This document shows positions 17,050-26,503 of a DNA stretch of 64,000 nt, in pieces. The stretch comes from Herbaspirillum sp. ST 5-3 (GTDB taxonomy: Bacteria > Pseudomonadota > Gammaproteobacteria > Burkholderiales > Burkholderiaceae_D), in the NCBI RefSeq assembly GCF_004804275.1, contig NZ_STGI01000001.1, positions 310,001 through 374,000 of the forward strand, given 5' to 3'. Every line of letters starts with the position of its first letter. Position 1 is the stretch's first letter. The position numbers and the translations under genes are program-made. The notes beneath the pieces are model-generated. The model did not search any database, had not been told where the DNA came from, and saw only the letters and a list, made by a program, of their open reading frames with translations.

Positions 17050-18174
17050 ATGAAACGATTCATCCGTATCGCCTGCGCCATGGCAGTCATCGCATTGCTT
17101 GGCGCCTGCAGCCGCCAGATCACCGTCAAGATCGGCGTGGTAGCCCCCATGTCCGGGCCGCTGGCGCAATATGGCAAGGACATCGCCAACGGTGCGCAAC
17201 TCGCGGTGGAGGAGCTTAACCGCGACTATTTCACCATCGGCGGCAGGCGCGCCCGCTTTGAACTGGTGGTCGAGGACGACAAGGCGTCACCCGATGAAGG
17301 CAAGGCCGCGGCAAAACGACTGATCGATGCCGACATCGCCGCCGTGTTCGGACATTTCAATTCCGGGGTGTCGATTGCCGCTGCACCTTTGTACGCGCAA
17401 GCGGGCATTCCGCAATTGTCCGTGTCGACCAATCCGAAATACACGCGCATGGGTCTGAAAACCGCGTTTCGCATCACTGCCGACGACATCCAGCAAGGCG
17501 CGACGCTGGCCCGGTTAATCACCGATAAACTGCGTGCGAAGTCGCTCTACATCGTGGATGACCGCACCATCTTCGGCGTCGGCATTGCCGATGAAGTCGG
17601 CCGCATCGTCCAGACGCGCAAGCTGCAGCCACCGCGCGAAAGCCTTGATCCGAAGAATGCGAATTACGCCGCGCTGGCGAAACAGATCCGGGACGCGAAC
17701 GCGGACACGGTATTTTTCGGCGGCGACGAAGCGGGCGGACTGCCTTTGCTGAAAGCTTTGCGTCAGGCAGGCTCGTCGGCGAGGTTCGTGGTCGCCGATG
17801 CGATGTGCGACAACTCCACCGTCAAGGGCGCGCAAGGCAATGCCGATGCCAACTACTATTGCACGATCGCCGGCGTGCCGCCCTCATGGCTGTCTTCCGG
17901 AATCGGTTTCACCGAAATGTACAAAACCAGGTTCGGGGTCCCTGGCGCGTATTCCACCCTGTCCTATGACGGCATTCATGTCCTGGCGCAGGCGATGCAG
18001 CAGGCAGGCTCCGCCGTGCCGGCGAATTACTTGCCGACCCTGGCAAAAGGCGCATTCTCGGGAAAGGTCCAGGGTTCCATCGAATTCGACGACAAAGGGG
18101 ACATCAAGGACGGCACGGTGGTGATTTACAAATCGGTCGGCGGGCAGCTCATCGAACAGCGCGACTTGTTGTAA
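17050..18174 (+). CDS. Branched-chain amino acid ABC transporter substrate-binding lipoprotein (LivJ-like)
   Basis: A 374-residue periplasmic-binding protein of the type I (Leu/Ile/Val) class, with lipobox LLGAC (C20), the opening KIGVVAPMSGPLAQYG and the ligand-binding fold throughout (FGHFNSGVSIAA, LSYDGIHVLAQAM). GAGGGG precedes the ATG at 17050. No permease or ATPase genes are adjacent, so it is an orphan that must dock to a transporter encoded elsewhere or act as a sensor. A second, non-lipidated protein of this type is encoded at 34.9-36.0 kb. Confidence 0.88.
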   Translation: MKRFIRIACAMAVIALLGACSRQITVKIGVVAPMSGPLAQYGKDIANGAQLAVEELNRDYFTIGGRRARFELVVEDDKASPDEGKAAAKRLIDADIAAVFGHFNSGVSIAAAPLYAQAGIPQLSVSTNPKYTRMGLKTAFRITADDIQQGATLARLITDKLRAKSLYIVDDRTIFGVGIADEVGRIVQTRKLQPPRESLDPKNANYAALAKQIRDANADTVFFGGDEAGGLPLLKALRQAGSSARFVVADAMCDNSTVKGAQGNADANYYCTIAGVPPSWLSSGIGFTEMYKTRFGVPGAYSTLSYDGIHVLAQAMQQAGSAVPANYLPTLAKGAFSGKVQGSIEFDDKGDIKDGTVVIYKSVGGQLIEQRDLL

Positions 18175-18254
18175 GGACTGGTTTGCCTTTCGATGACCGG
18201 CACCCCTCCCAACGGGCGGGGCCCGGACCTTCGGTCTTTAAAGCGGCATGGTCG

Positions 18255-18962
18255 TCAGGCAGGTTCGCAGCGGCGCATCTCCTGCTTGGGGAAACCGGCA
18301 CTGATCTTGTCCACCGCACTCTTCGTCGCGGCATCCAGCCCGCGCAATTGGAAGGCCACCAGGCTGGATGTCACACTGCGCTCACCGATGCGTGCGCTGC
18401 GCACACCCTTCTGGTTCAGGCTGACAAGAAAGGCGCGCGCTGCCTCTTCCTGCTTGAACACGCCGAGCGAAATACCCCAGCGCAGGCTGGAGTTGTCCTG
18501 GATGATGTAGAAGTCCTCGACACCCAGGCGGCGCAATTCGCCCGCTTTCTTCTCCGCCGCCTCCTTGTCAGCCTGCGGCGGGATGTAGACCATGTGCGAC
18601 GCTACCTCACGGACCGGATGCTGCACCAGCCGATCGCCCAGCGACAAGGCGGCGATCTGGTCGCGGAAGCGCTTGGCATCCTCGATGTTGAAGTTGCCGA
18701 TTTCGGCACAGGCCAGCGTCTCTTCCTTTTTCTCGACGGCCGATACCTGGGCCTCCGTGGGTGCCGCCGCCGGCGGCGCAGGCGATGCAGGCGCCGGTTG
18801 CGCCGCGGAAGCGGGCACCAGCTTGATCTTGTCGGCGTTTAATTGCTGGCTGATGCGTGCCGGCTCGCGTCCGCTCGGCAGCATCACGTCGAAATAGCCG
18901 CGCTGATAGGCGAACAATCCCGCATTCGCCAGCAACAATATCCAGAAAAAGAATTTCAGCAT
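18255..18962 (-). CDS. SPOR-domain membrane protein
   Basis: A 235-residue protein with an N-terminal membrane anchor (about 3-20; FFFWILLLANAGLFAY), a Pro/Ala-rich linker (about 55-75) and a C-terminal SPOR domain (about 85-225; MVYIPPQADKEAAEKKAGEL, WGISLGVFKQEEAARAFL). SPOR domains bind glycan strands lacking stem peptides and so concentrate at the division septum. It lies downstream of coaX and birA on the same strand, the usual birA-coaX-SPOR order in Burkholderiales. Its specific role is unknown. Confidence 0.87.
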   Translation of the reverse strand: MLKFFFWILLLANAGLFAYQRGYFDVMLPSGREPARISQQLNADKIKLVPASAAQPAPASPAPPAAAPTEAQVSAVEKKEETLACAEIGNFNIEDAKRFRDQIAALSLGDRLVQHPVREVASHMVYIPPQADKEAAEKKAGELRRLGVEDFYIIQDNSSLRWGISLGVFKQEEAARAFLVSLNQKGVRSARIGERSVTSSLVAFQLRGLDAATKSAVDKISAGFPKQEMRRCEPA

Positions 18963-18977
18963 GATGTGAATGGTTTT

Positions 18978-19742
18978 CTATTGCATCGCAACCGCATGCA
19001 AACCGATCAGCACGAGATTGTCGACCTGCACATGCGGTACCGTCAGGTGCGGCGCGATCAGCGCTGCCGCTCCGCCGGAGAGTATGCATTGTCCCGCCCC
19101 GTGGCGGCGTTCATGGGCGCCGACCGCACGCTCGATCGCACCGGTCTGCGCCGCAAGACAACCGCTGACGATCGCCGCGTCGGTATGATCGGCAAAGGGT
19201 TCGGCGATGTCGAGGTCCTGCGCGACTTGCGGCAGCTGTGCGGTATTTTTCGCCAGCGAGCTGGCCATCAACCCGAGGCCGGGCAAGATCATACCACCGA
19301 GGAAAACGCCTTCCGCAGTAATCGCGTCGACGGTGGTCGCGGTGCCACAGGTGGCGACGATCAGGGCTTGCCCGGGGAACAAGGCATGCGCGCCGATGGC
19401 CGAGGCAAAGCGGTCGCAGCCGAGCTGCTGCGGATTGCGATAATTGTTCTGCACGCCCGCCATCGATTCCGACGAGGAGAACCATTCGACCGGCACCGGA
19501 TGCATGCCGAACGCGCCGAGCAAGGTCTGTTCAAGCGCCGCGCGCATGTTCTGGCCGGCGACATTCGAAATCAGGACGCGCACGACTTTCTGGCCGCGCC
19601 ATGCCTCGCACAGCAGCTTCAGCTGCGCATGCTCGACCATCCCGCATTCGGTCCAGCGGCCAAGTTCCTTCGCGCCGCGCGCGCTGTTGGGCACCAGGGC
19701 CCATTTCACCCGCGTGTTGCCGGCGTCAATCAATAACAACAT
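18978..19742 (-). CDS. coaX: Type III pantothenate kinase
   Basis: A 254-residue kinase for the first step of coenzyme A synthesis. It starts LLLIDAGNTRVKW (catalytic D6, phosphate-binding G-N-T) and has GCDRFASAIGAH and ATCGTATTVDAI, conserved in the CoaX/Baf family. The ATG at 19742 is chosen because the conserved motif follows at once and birA ends only 4 bp upstream; a longer open frame into birA is not conserved. Probably translated with birA. Confidence 0.94.
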   Translation of the reverse strand: MLLLIDAGNTRVKWALVPNSARGAKELGRWTECGMVEHAQLKLLCEAWRGQKVVRVLISNVAGQNMRAALEQTLLGAFGMHPVPVEWFSSSESMAGVQNNYRNPQQLGCDRFASAIGAHALFPGQALIVATCGTATTVDAITAEGVFLGGMILPGLGLMASSLAKNTAQLPQVAQDLDIAEPFADHTDAAIVSGCLAAQTGAIERAVGAHERRHGAGQCILSGGAAALIAPHLTVPHVQVDNLVLIGLHAVAMQ

Positions 19743-19746
19743 GCGC

Positions 19747-20544
19747 TCAATTCTCCTTTGCTCGCAGCGATACATCGCCTGCCATGATCGCAGCGCGTCC
19801 GCTTGCCGTGTCCAGCACAAAACGCCCGATGCTGTCGACGCCGACGGCCACGCCTTCCTGCAGCACCTGACCGCGATCGAGTATCACAACGGTCTGGCCG
19901 GTATAGGCGTGCAGCGCGTTCCATCTTTGCGTAAATGCGCCCAGTCCTTCATGTTCGAACTGCACCAGCGCATCGCTCAAGGCATTCAGCAGGGTCGCCA
20001 TCAGCATATCCTGATCCAGTTCCGCCAGCCAGGGAATGCTCGCGACGGGCCGCCCGATCTGCGCAGCGAGTTGCTCATTGACCGTCATGTTGATGCCGAT
20101 CCCGATCACCGCCCAGCTCGCTTCATGCGGCACATGTCCGGCGGAAGCGGATTCGATCAGCACGCCGGCCAGCTTTCTTCCCTGATACAGCACGTCGTTC
20201 GGCCACTTGAGGCGCACGCTGACATTGAACATGGCGAGCGCATCCGCAATCGCGACGCCGACGGCCAGCGGCAGGCCGATCAGCGATTGCACTGGCGCAT
20301 TGAATTTCCACGCCAGCGAAAACGTGAGCGACTTGCCGGCTTCCGACAGCCAGCTGCGCCCTGCTCGTCCGCGCCCTGCGGTTTGCTTTCGCGCGATCAG
20401 CAATGTGGGCGTGGTCAAGCGCGGCAAGGCTGCCAGCAAGTCGGCGTTGGTGGAGCCGGTTTCATCGACGATCTTGACCGCGACCTGCTGCGCGGCGGGC
20501 CGGCAGAAGCCGGCGATTCGTTCGGGTGAGAGAATGTCTGTCAT
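19747..20544 (-). CDS. birA: Biotin--[acetyl-CoA-carboxylase] ligase, short form
   Basis: A 265-residue biotin protein ligase that makes biotinyl-AMP and biotinylates the BCCP subunit of acetyl-CoA carboxylase. It contains the ETGSTN motif (28-33), the GRGRAGRSW loop (57-65) that binds the adenylate, and the KWPNDV motif. There is no N-terminal helix-turn-helix, so unlike E. coli BirA it should not repress biotin genes. It is followed by coaX with a 4-bp gap. Confidence 0.94.
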   Translation of the reverse strand: MTDILSPERIAGFCRPAAQQVAVKIVDETGSTNADLLAALPRLTTPTLLIARKQTAGRGRAGRSWLSEAGKSLTFSLAWKFNAPVQSLIGLPLAVGVAIADALAMFNVSVRLKWPNDVLYQGRKLAGVLIESASAGHVPHEASWAVIGIGINMTVNEQLAAQIGRPVASIPWLAELDQDMLMATLLNALSDALVQFEHEGLGAFTQRWNALHAYTGQTVVILDRGQVLQEGVAVGVDSIGRFVLDTASGRAAIMAGDVSLRAKEN

Positions 20545-20670
20545 ATGCGCATTGTAACGGCATGCTTGTCGCAAAGAAATTCAGTCGGTTTCATACCCGC
20601 CGCCGCAAGGCTGAACCGCATCTTTGTGGCGACGGATGACGCCCGGCATTTTCTCCCTTAAACTCTTGCC

Positions 20671-21798
20671 ATGCCAATTCAACAAGCACCCGTCCTCGCG
20701 GTCAATACAGGGACGCCAGCAAGCGTTTCCGCCAGCGGCAATTGGCAAGTCAATTCGCTGGCGCAAGCGGGGGTCATCGCAGAACTGCAAGCGAAACTGG
20801 CGAAGCTTGCCGATCGTGCTTCCGTTGCATGGGATCTGACGCAGATTACCGCGCTCGATCATATCGGCGCGCAATTGTTCTGGAATGCATGGGGCAAGTC
20901 CCGGCCACGGCAACTCAGTCTGTTGCCAATCCACGAAGACATTTTCAGGCGCATTGAACAAGCCGGCGCGCTCAAGCTGCCGGAACAGGAAGAGCAGCAC
21001 TGGTTCTCGACAGTATCGATCGGCAATATGGTGTTGGGCTTTGCCGATCATCTGAAGAGTTTCGTCGCGTTGATCGGACAACTGACGCTGGATCTCGGCA
21101 GTTTCGCCCTGCGCCCATTGCGCGGACCATGGAAGGAAATTTCCGCGAACATTTTCCATATCGGCTATCAGGCGCTCGGCATTACCGCACTGGTGGGATT
21201 TTTGATCGGCGTGGTGCTGTCCTACCTTTCGGCGCAGCAATTGCACACCTTCGGCGGCGACATCTACCTGGTCAATATTCTGGGCATGAGCATTGTGCGC
21301 GAGCTGGGTCCCCTGCTGGCCGCCATTCTTGTCGCCGGGCGCTCGGGATCGTCCATCACCGCGCAGCTCGGTGTCATGCGCGTGACCGAAGAACTCGACG
21401 CGATGCTGGTGATGGGCATGCCGCACGGCTTCCGGCTGATCCTGCCGCGCGTGCTTGCGCTGGCAATCTCGATGCCGCTGCTTGTGGTGTGGACGGATGC
21501 AATCGCCCTGCTCGGCGGGATGACCGCGGCGAAACTGGAACTCGGACTGTCGGCAACCTACTTCGTGCAGCAACTGCCATCCGCCGTTCCGCTGCCGAAT
21601 TACTGGATCGGCCTCGGCAAGGGCATCGTCTTTGGCAGTCTGGTTGCGCTGGTCGCCTGCCATTTCGGATTGCGCGTGAAGCCGAACACCGAAAGCCTGG
21701 GACAAGGCACCACGCTCTCGGTCGTGACCGCGATCACCGTCGTCATCCTGGCCGATGCCGTGTTCGCCATCGTGTTCAAGGGCGTGGGGTTCTCCTGA
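20671..21798 (+). CDS. MlaE-family ABC transporter permease with N-terminal STAS-like domain
   Basis: A 375-residue protein. Residues about 1-110 form a soluble STAS-like domain (SVAWDLTQITALDHIGAQLFW); the rest is an MlaE/YrbE permease with about five helices and the EQxGP-type loop VRELGPLLAAILVAGR. It is the first gene of a complete MCE system: its stop overlaps the ATPase start by one base, followed by the MCE protein and a lipoprotein. Such systems move phospholipids between inner and outer membranes. In the classical Mla system the STAS protein (MlaB) is separate; here it is fused. Confidence 0.9.
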   Translation: MPIQQAPVLAVNTGTPASVSASGNWQVNSLAQAGVIAELQAKLAKLADRASVAWDLTQITALDHIGAQLFWNAWGKSRPRQLSLLPIHEDIFRRIEQAGALKLPEQEEQHWFSTVSIGNMVLGFADHLKSFVALIGQLTLDLGSFALRPLRGPWKEISANIFHIGYQALGITALVGFLIGVVLSYLSAQQLHTFGGDIYLVNILGMSIVRELGPLLAAILVAGRSGSSITAQLGVMRVTEELDAMLVMGMPHGFRLILPRVLALAISMPLLVVWTDAIALLGGMTAAKLELGLSATYFVQQLPSAVPLPNYWIGLGKGIVFGSLVALVACHFGLRVKPNTESLGQGTTLSVVTAITVVILADAVFAIVFKGVGFS

Positions 21799-22565
21799 TG
21801 GCAAACCCGGTCATTCAGATCCGCAACCTGTGGACGCAATTCGGTCAGTTCGTTGTCCATCAGGACTTGAACCTGGAGGTGCAGCAAGGAGAAATCCTGT
21901 CGCTGGTCGGTGGCTCTGGTTCGGGCAAGACGACGCTATTGCGCCAGATGCTCGGACTGGAAACGCCGACGCGCGGCAGCGTGCAGGTATTCGGCGAAGA
22001 TATCGGCGGCGACGGCGGGCGGCGCCAAAGCCTGCGCAATCGATGGGGCATGCTGTTCCAGCACGGCGCATTGTTTTCGGCGCTGACGGCCTTCGATAAC
22101 GTTGCGCAACCGATGCGCGAGCTGCATGCGTTGCCGGAAGACCTGATCCGCGATGCGACCCTGCTCAAGCTCGACATGGTCGGCATCACGCCGAAAGATG
22201 CCCTGAAAATGCCGGCCGATTTGTCCGGCGGCATGGTCAAGCGGGTGGCGCTGGCGCGTGCGCTGGCACTGGAACCGGAATTGCTTTTTCTTGACGAACC
22301 GACAGCCGGACTGGACCCGGACCTGTCGGAAAGTTTTGTTGCACTGATCCGCGGACTGCATCAGCAATTGCATCTGACGGTAGTGATGGTCACGCATGAT
22401 CTCGATACGCTGTTTGCCTTGTCGACCCGAATCGCCGTACTGGCGGAGAAGCGCGTCATTGCCACCGGTACGCCGGAACAGGTGATCGCGATTCCGCATC
22501 CTTTCATTCAACAGTTTTTCCTCGGCGAGCGTGGGAAGCGCGCGCTGGAAGTTTTAAGGAGCTGA
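21798..22565 (+). CDS. MCE-system ABC transporter ATP-binding protein (MlaF-like)
   Basis: A 255-residue ATPase that powers the lipid transporter encoded here. It has Walker A GGSGSGKTT (38-46), the signature LSGGMVKRVALARAL, Walker B LLFLDEPTAGLDPD and the switch histidine in VTHDLD. The start ATG at 21798 overlaps the permease stop (TGATG); a longer open frame upstream is only the shadow of the permease gene. The LSGGM variant rather than LSGGQ is normal in MlaF-type proteins. Confidence 0.93.
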   Translation: MANPVIQIRNLWTQFGQFVVHQDLNLEVQQGEILSLVGGSGSGKTTLLRQMLGLETPTRGSVQVFGEDIGGDGGRRQSLRNRWGMLFQHGALFSALTAFDNVAQPMRELHALPEDLIRDATLLKLDMVGITPKDALKMPADLSGGMVKRVALARALALEPELLFLDEPTAGLDPDLSESFVALIRGLHQQLHLTVVMVTHDLDTLFALSTRIAVLAEKRVIATGTPEQVIAIPHPFIQQFFLGERGKRALEVLRS

Positions 22566-22574
22566 CACCCCATC

Positions 22575-23510
22575 ATGGAAAACAAATCGCATGCACTGGT
22601 GGCCGGTTTGTTCACCATTGCGCTGTTGATCGCCGCGATACTGGTCGGCCTGTGGCTCAACCGCGACCAGGTTGAATGGGTGCCGTACCAGATCGCGACC
22701 AAGCTTTCGATCCCCGGCCTCAATCCGCAAGCCGATGTACGATATCGCGGCCTCGATGTGGGCAAGGTGGACGACATCACCTTCGATCCGCAGGTGGTCG
22801 GCCAGATCCTGGTACACATCAGCGTGCGTCCCGATACGCCGATCACGCAATCGACCTTCGCCACGCTCGGCTATCAAGGCGTGACGGGCATCGCCTATGT
22901 GCAGCTGGATGACGATGGCAGCCGTCCGGTCAGGGTACGCAGCAGCAAGCAGCAGATCGCACGCATCGAAATGCGGCCCAGCCTGTTCGACGAATTGCAA
23001 GGCCGCGGGCTGGCGATCCTGAAGCAGACGGAAGAGGTTGCCAGACGCATCAACAACATGCTGGAGCCGGAAAACCAGAAGGCGATTCTGAACGCATTCG
23101 ACAACGTGAGCAAGGCCGCCACCGAAATCGAAACCATTCCGCGGCGCCTGGAGCCGACGCTCGCCAGACTGCCGGCACTGGCCAACCAGACGCAGCAGAC
23201 GCTCAATTCGCTGAACACGCTGTCGAAGGATGTCAGCGGCCTCACCAACAGCCTGCACGGCCTCAGCACCAAGCTGCAGACGCCGGGCGGTCCGATCGAC
23301 ACCTTCTCCGCCAGCGCGGACCGGCTCGGTTCCGTGGCGGACAAGCTTGAACACGACACGCTGCCGCTGGCCGGCGAAGCGCGCTCGTCGATACGCGCGC
23401 TCAATCGCACGCTCGACAATCTGAGCCAGCGTCCGCAAAGCGTGCTGTTCGGTCCGCCGGTGATCGCGCCGGGGCCGGGCGAGCCGGGTTTTGCAGCGCC
23501 GTCGAAGTAA
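22575..23510 (+). CDS. MlaD-family MCE protein
   Basis: A 311-residue protein with one N-terminal membrane helix (about 9-28; HALVAGLFTIALLIAAIL) followed by an MCE domain (about 40-118; LNPQADVRYRGLDVGKVDDI, GVTGIAYVQL) and a long C-terminal helical region (about 150-270). MCE domains form hexameric rings that carry lipid through the periplasm. It starts 9 bp after the ATPase gene. The last about 25 residues are Pro/Gly-rich. Confidence 0.92.
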   Translation: MENKSHALVAGLFTIALLIAAILVGLWLNRDQVEWVPYQIATKLSIPGLNPQADVRYRGLDVGKVDDITFDPQVVGQILVHISVRPDTPITQSTFATLGYQGVTGIAYVQLDDDGSRPVRVRSSKQQIARIEMRPSLFDELQGRGLAILKQTEEVARRINNMLEPENQKAILNAFDNVSKAATEIETIPRRLEPTLARLPALANQTQQTLNSLNTLSKDVSGLTNSLHGLSTKLQTPGGPIDTFSASADRLGSVADKLEHDTLPLAGEARSSIRALNRTLDNLSQRPQSVLFGPPVIAPGPGEPGFAAPSK

Positions 23511-23523
23511 AAGGAAAACGCCA

Positions 23524-24135
23524 ATGAAAAAAATCGCCTCACTGCTGCTATCGATATGGATCGCCCTCTACGTGATGCTGCTTGCAGGATGCGCATTACC
23601 GCGGCCCGAGTCGTCCATCCTCTACGACCTCGGACCGCTGCATACGAAGCAAGGCACGGCATTGCCTGCCTTGCCGCCGATCAGCGTCGCCGACATTCAG
23701 GTGCCTGCATGGCTGGACAGCACGATGATTTTCTTTCGCCTGGATTATGCGAATGAGCAACAGCCGCGCCCCTATGCGCAAGCCCGCTGGGTCATGGCGC
23801 CCGGACAACTGCTGCTGCAACAGCTGAAGTCCCGCATCGCACAGGCAGGGGGCGTGGTGCTGCCCGCGTCCGACGGCGCGATCAACATCCCGGTGCTGCG
23901 CCTGGAAGCCGACGACTTCACGCAATACTTCCAGACGCCCGGCCAAAGCGTGGCGCGCGTCGGCCTGCGCGCTTCAGTTTACAAGGGGCGCGTCCTGATC
24001 GCGCAGAAATCGATCAACCGGCAAGCGCCGGCGCCAAGTGCGGATGCAGCTGGCGGAGCGAAGGCGCTGGCCGCGGCAAGCGATGCGGTGATCGCGGATC
24101 TGATCGTGTGGCTGAATACGCTCGACCTGAAATAA
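23524..24135 (+). CDS. ABC-type transport auxiliary lipoprotein (PqiC-like)
   Basis: A 203-residue lipoprotein with a signal ending in the lipobox LLAGC (C23) and an ABC_trans_aux-type domain (ILYDLGP near the mature N-terminus). Proteins of this kind (PqiC, MlaD-operon lipoproteins) sit in the outer membrane and complete the bridge for lipids. It starts 13 bp after the MCE gene and ends the four-gene operon. The N-terminal extension in the open frame upstream of 23524 overlaps the MCE gene and is not used in this call. Confidence 0.87.
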   Translation: MKKIASLLLSIWIALYVMLLAGCALPRPESSILYDLGPLHTKQGTALPALPPISVADIQVPAWLDSTMIFFRLDYANEQQPRPYAQARWVMAPGQLLLQQLKSRIAQAGGVVLPASDGAINIPVLRLEADDFTQYFQTPGQSVARVGLRASVYKGRVLIAQKSINRQAPAPSADAAGGAKALAAASDAVIADLIVWLNTLDLK

Positions 24136-24236
24136 TTTCGCTTGCTCCGGCGCGCGCATGAATCGAGAATAGAGAGCCATCCGTCATTCAAGCAGCGCGC
24201 GACTCGCCGAGCCGCAGGTTGTTCATCCAGCAAACA

Positions 24237-25376
24237 ATGCCGTCAAACGAGGACATTCCGCACACGCCCCCACCCGCGCATGTATCGACTTTCGCGCGGG
24301 TCGGCTTGTTGATGTATACCTTCCTGATCGTCTACGCCAGCCTGTACCCGTTCTCCAACTGGCACAGCATGGGGTTGCCGTTCTGGAGCTTCCTGCTCGC
24401 GCCCATGCCGCATTACTGGACCGGGTTCGACGTCGTCACCAACGTGATTGGCTATCTCCCCTTCGGCGTACTCGTGGTATTTGCTCTGCACCCAAGCGTG
24501 CGCGGCATGTCGGCGGCGATCCTTGCCGTTTTCTGCGGCATGCTGCTGTCCGGCGCGATGGAAGCGATTCAGACCTTTCTGCCGAACCGCGTTTCCTCCA
24601 ACCTCGATTTCCTCACCAATCTGGCCGGAACCGTGCTGGGCGCGGCGGCTGGCGTCCTGCTGAGTCCCTTCTTCCTGACCCAGAGCCGCCTGCTGCAATT
24701 GCGCCGCGACTGGTTTGTGCCAGAGGCGGGCCGCGGCCTGATCGTGGTCGGCTTGTGGCCGCTCGCCCAGATCTATCCGCAAGGCTATCTGTTCGGCCAC
24801 GGCCAGATCGTGCCGATACTTTCGGAGTGGCTGTCCGATTGGCTGGACACGCCGGTCGATCTGGTCGCAATGCTCTTGCGCGATTTTCAGTTGACCGTGC
24901 AGGAATACTGGCTGGCGGAAACCATGATCACGGCCTGCGGATTCACCGGCGCGCTGCTCACCTTGTCCTGCGTCTTGCGCAAGCAGGTGTCGAAGGCGCC
25001 GCTGCTGCTCGCCCTGACGATCGTGGTGCTGGCCACCAAATTCATGGCCAATGCCTTGCTGTTCGCTCCGGCTAATGCACTCGCCTGGTTTACCCCCGGC
25101 GCCAAGGGCGGCTTGCTGATCGGCGCAATGATGGTCACCGGCCTGGCGTATGCGCCACCCGTGGCACAGCGCCGGATCGCTGCCATCAGCCTGCTGCTCA
25201 GTTTCATTGTCATCAACCTGGTCCCGGCCAATCCCTATTTCGTCGCGACGCTTCAGGCCTGGACGCAAGGGAAATTCCTGAACTTCAACGGCGCGGCGCA
25301 CTTTTTGTCGGTGTTCTGGCCGTTCCTGGCGCTGTGGTTCTTGCTGCATCCGGCCCATCGCCTGAAGAAGAACTGA
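24237..25376 (+). CDS. VanZ-like family membrane protein
   Basis: A 379-residue polytopic protein with about nine hydrophobic segments. The first half has the VanZ-like pattern: a first helix with VYASLYPFSNW, then GFDVVTNVIGYLPFGVLVVF and AIQTFLPNRVSSNLDFLTNLAGTVLGA (this motif spans about residues 110-135). The second half adds four or five more helices not found in short VanZ proteins. The ATG at 24237 is preferred over an in-frame TTG six codons earlier. Function is unknown beyond the link of the founding member to glycopeptide tolerance. Confidence 0.83.
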   Translation: MPSNEDIPHTPPPAHVSTFARVGLLMYTFLIVYASLYPFSNWHSMGLPFWSFLLAPMPHYWTGFDVVTNVIGYLPFGVLVVFALHPSVRGMSAAILAVFCGMLLSGAMEAIQTFLPNRVSSNLDFLTNLAGTVLGAAAGVLLSPFFLTQSRLLQLRRDWFVPEAGRGLIVVGLWPLAQIYPQGYLFGHGQIVPILSEWLSDWLDTPVDLVAMLLRDFQLTVQEYWLAETMITACGFTGALLTLSCVLRKQVSKAPLLLALTIVVLATKFMANALLFAPANALAWFTPGAKGGLLIGAMMVTGLAYAPPVAQRRIAAISLLLSFIVINLVPANPYFVATLQAWTQGKFLNFNGAAHFLSVFWPFLALWFLLHPAHRLKKN

Positions 25377-25461
25377 TGCTGCCTGCGGGCACGCGGGCCG
25401 GGAGCGAAAATCGAGCCGGGTGTATCATTGCGCCTTTGACGGAACACCCGAAAACTCTGAC

Positions 25462-25779
25462 ATGTCTGACAAGCCGTACTATCAACATCATGTTTTCTTT
25501 TGCGTGAACCAGCGCGAAGAAGGTCGCCCTTGCTGTTACGACAAGGGAGCGCAAGCCGCACAGGAGCACGCGAAAAACCGCATCAAGCAACTGGGCTTGA
25601 GCGGCCAGGGCAAGGTTCGCATCAACAAGTCCGGCTGTCTCGACCGCTGCGAAGAAGGACCGGTGATCGTGGTCTACCCGGAAGGCACCTGGTACACCTA
25701 CGTCGACACGCATGACATCGATGAAATCATCGACTCCCATATCATCGGCGGTAAAGTCGTCGAGCGCTTGAAGATCTGA
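25462..25779 (+). CDS. Thioredoxin-like [2Fe-2S] ferredoxin
   Basis: A 105-residue protein with the cysteine pattern of thioredoxin-fold 2Fe-2S proteins: C14 in FFCVNQR, C24-C25, then C59 and C63 in SGCLDRCEEGP. One of the adjacent C24/C25 pair is the likely ligand. It probably carries electrons in the cytosol; no partner is evident. An in-frame ATG at 25420 exists, but the conserved start MSDKPYYQHHVFF is at 25462. The hydrolase gene starts 1 bp after its stop, so the two are likely co-transcribed, a common pairing in Burkholderiales. Confidence 0.88.
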   Translation: MSDKPYYQHHVFFCVNQREEGRPCCYDKGAQAAQEHAKNRIKQLGLSGQGKVRINKSGCLDRCEEGPVIVVYPEGTWYTYVDTHDIDEIIDSHIIGGKVVERLKI

Positions 25780-25780
25780 C

Positions 25781-26404
25781 ATGAACGCCCACACGCAACG
25801 CTTCACGATGCGCGGAGCTGCGGGCGCGCTGGAATGCGCACTCGACCTGCCGCATGGCGAACCGCGCGGCCTCGCGCTGGTCGCCCATCCCCACCCTTTG
25901 TATGGCGGCACCATGGACAACAAGGTGACGCAGACGCTGGTGCGCGCCTTTGTCGCACTCGGCTATGTCGCCGTACGCATGAATTTCCGTGGTGTCGGCA
26001 AGTCCGAAGGCGTGCATGACGCCGGCCGCGGCGAAACCGACGACATGGCGCTATTGCTGACGCATATGCAACAGCAATACCCTGGTCTGCCGGTCGCGCT
26101 GGCGGGTTTCTCCTTTGGCACCTTCGTGCAGGCAAGTTTGCAGCAACGCCTGAGCGAACAGGGCAAGCCTGCCGAACGCCTGGTGCTGGTCGGAACGGCC
26201 GCCGGCAAATGGGACGTTCCCCATGTTCCTGCCAACACCATTCTGATCCATGGCGAGCTGGACGACACCATTCCCTTGGCGGATGTGTTCGATTGGGCGC
26301 GCCCGCAAGACCTGCCGGTCGTCGTGATTCCCGGTGCCGATCATTTTTTTCATCGCAAGTTGCAACATATAAAGAATTTCGTGGTCGAAATTTGGCATCG
26401 CTAA
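25781..26404 (+). CDS. Alpha/beta hydrolase (CocE/NonD-like small hydrolase)
   Basis: A 207-residue single-domain alpha/beta hydrolase. The nucleophile elbow is GFSFG (S111), the early HPHPLYGGTMDNKV loop supplies the oxyanion region, and the C-terminal catalytic histidine is in GADHFFHRKL. This group matches small dienelactone-hydrolase-like esterases of unknown substrate. It follows the 2Fe-2S gene with one base between them. Confidence 0.88.
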   Translation: MNAHTQRFTMRGAAGALECALDLPHGEPRGLALVAHPHPLYGGTMDNKVTQTLVRAFVALGYVAVRMNFRGVGKSEGVHDAGRGETDDMALLLTHMQQQYPGLPVALAGFSFGTFVQASLQQRLSEQGKPAERLVLVGTAAGKWDVPHVPANTILIHGELDDTIPLADVFDWARPQDLPVVVIPGADHFFHRKLQHIKNFVVEIWHR

Positions 26405-26503
26405 AACCTGCCTGAAAACCGTGCAGGCCGCGGCGCTATAATTTCGCAGCTTGTTTCCTCTTGTCATCCGCCCCGACCCGGGCAGCTTTCGTATTGCATA
26501 TCC

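Noticed and set aside
21129-21797. A long N-terminal extension for the MlaF-like ATPase
   Set aside because: The stretch is the other-frame reading of the permease gene. The true start is the ATG at 21798 that overlaps the permease stop.
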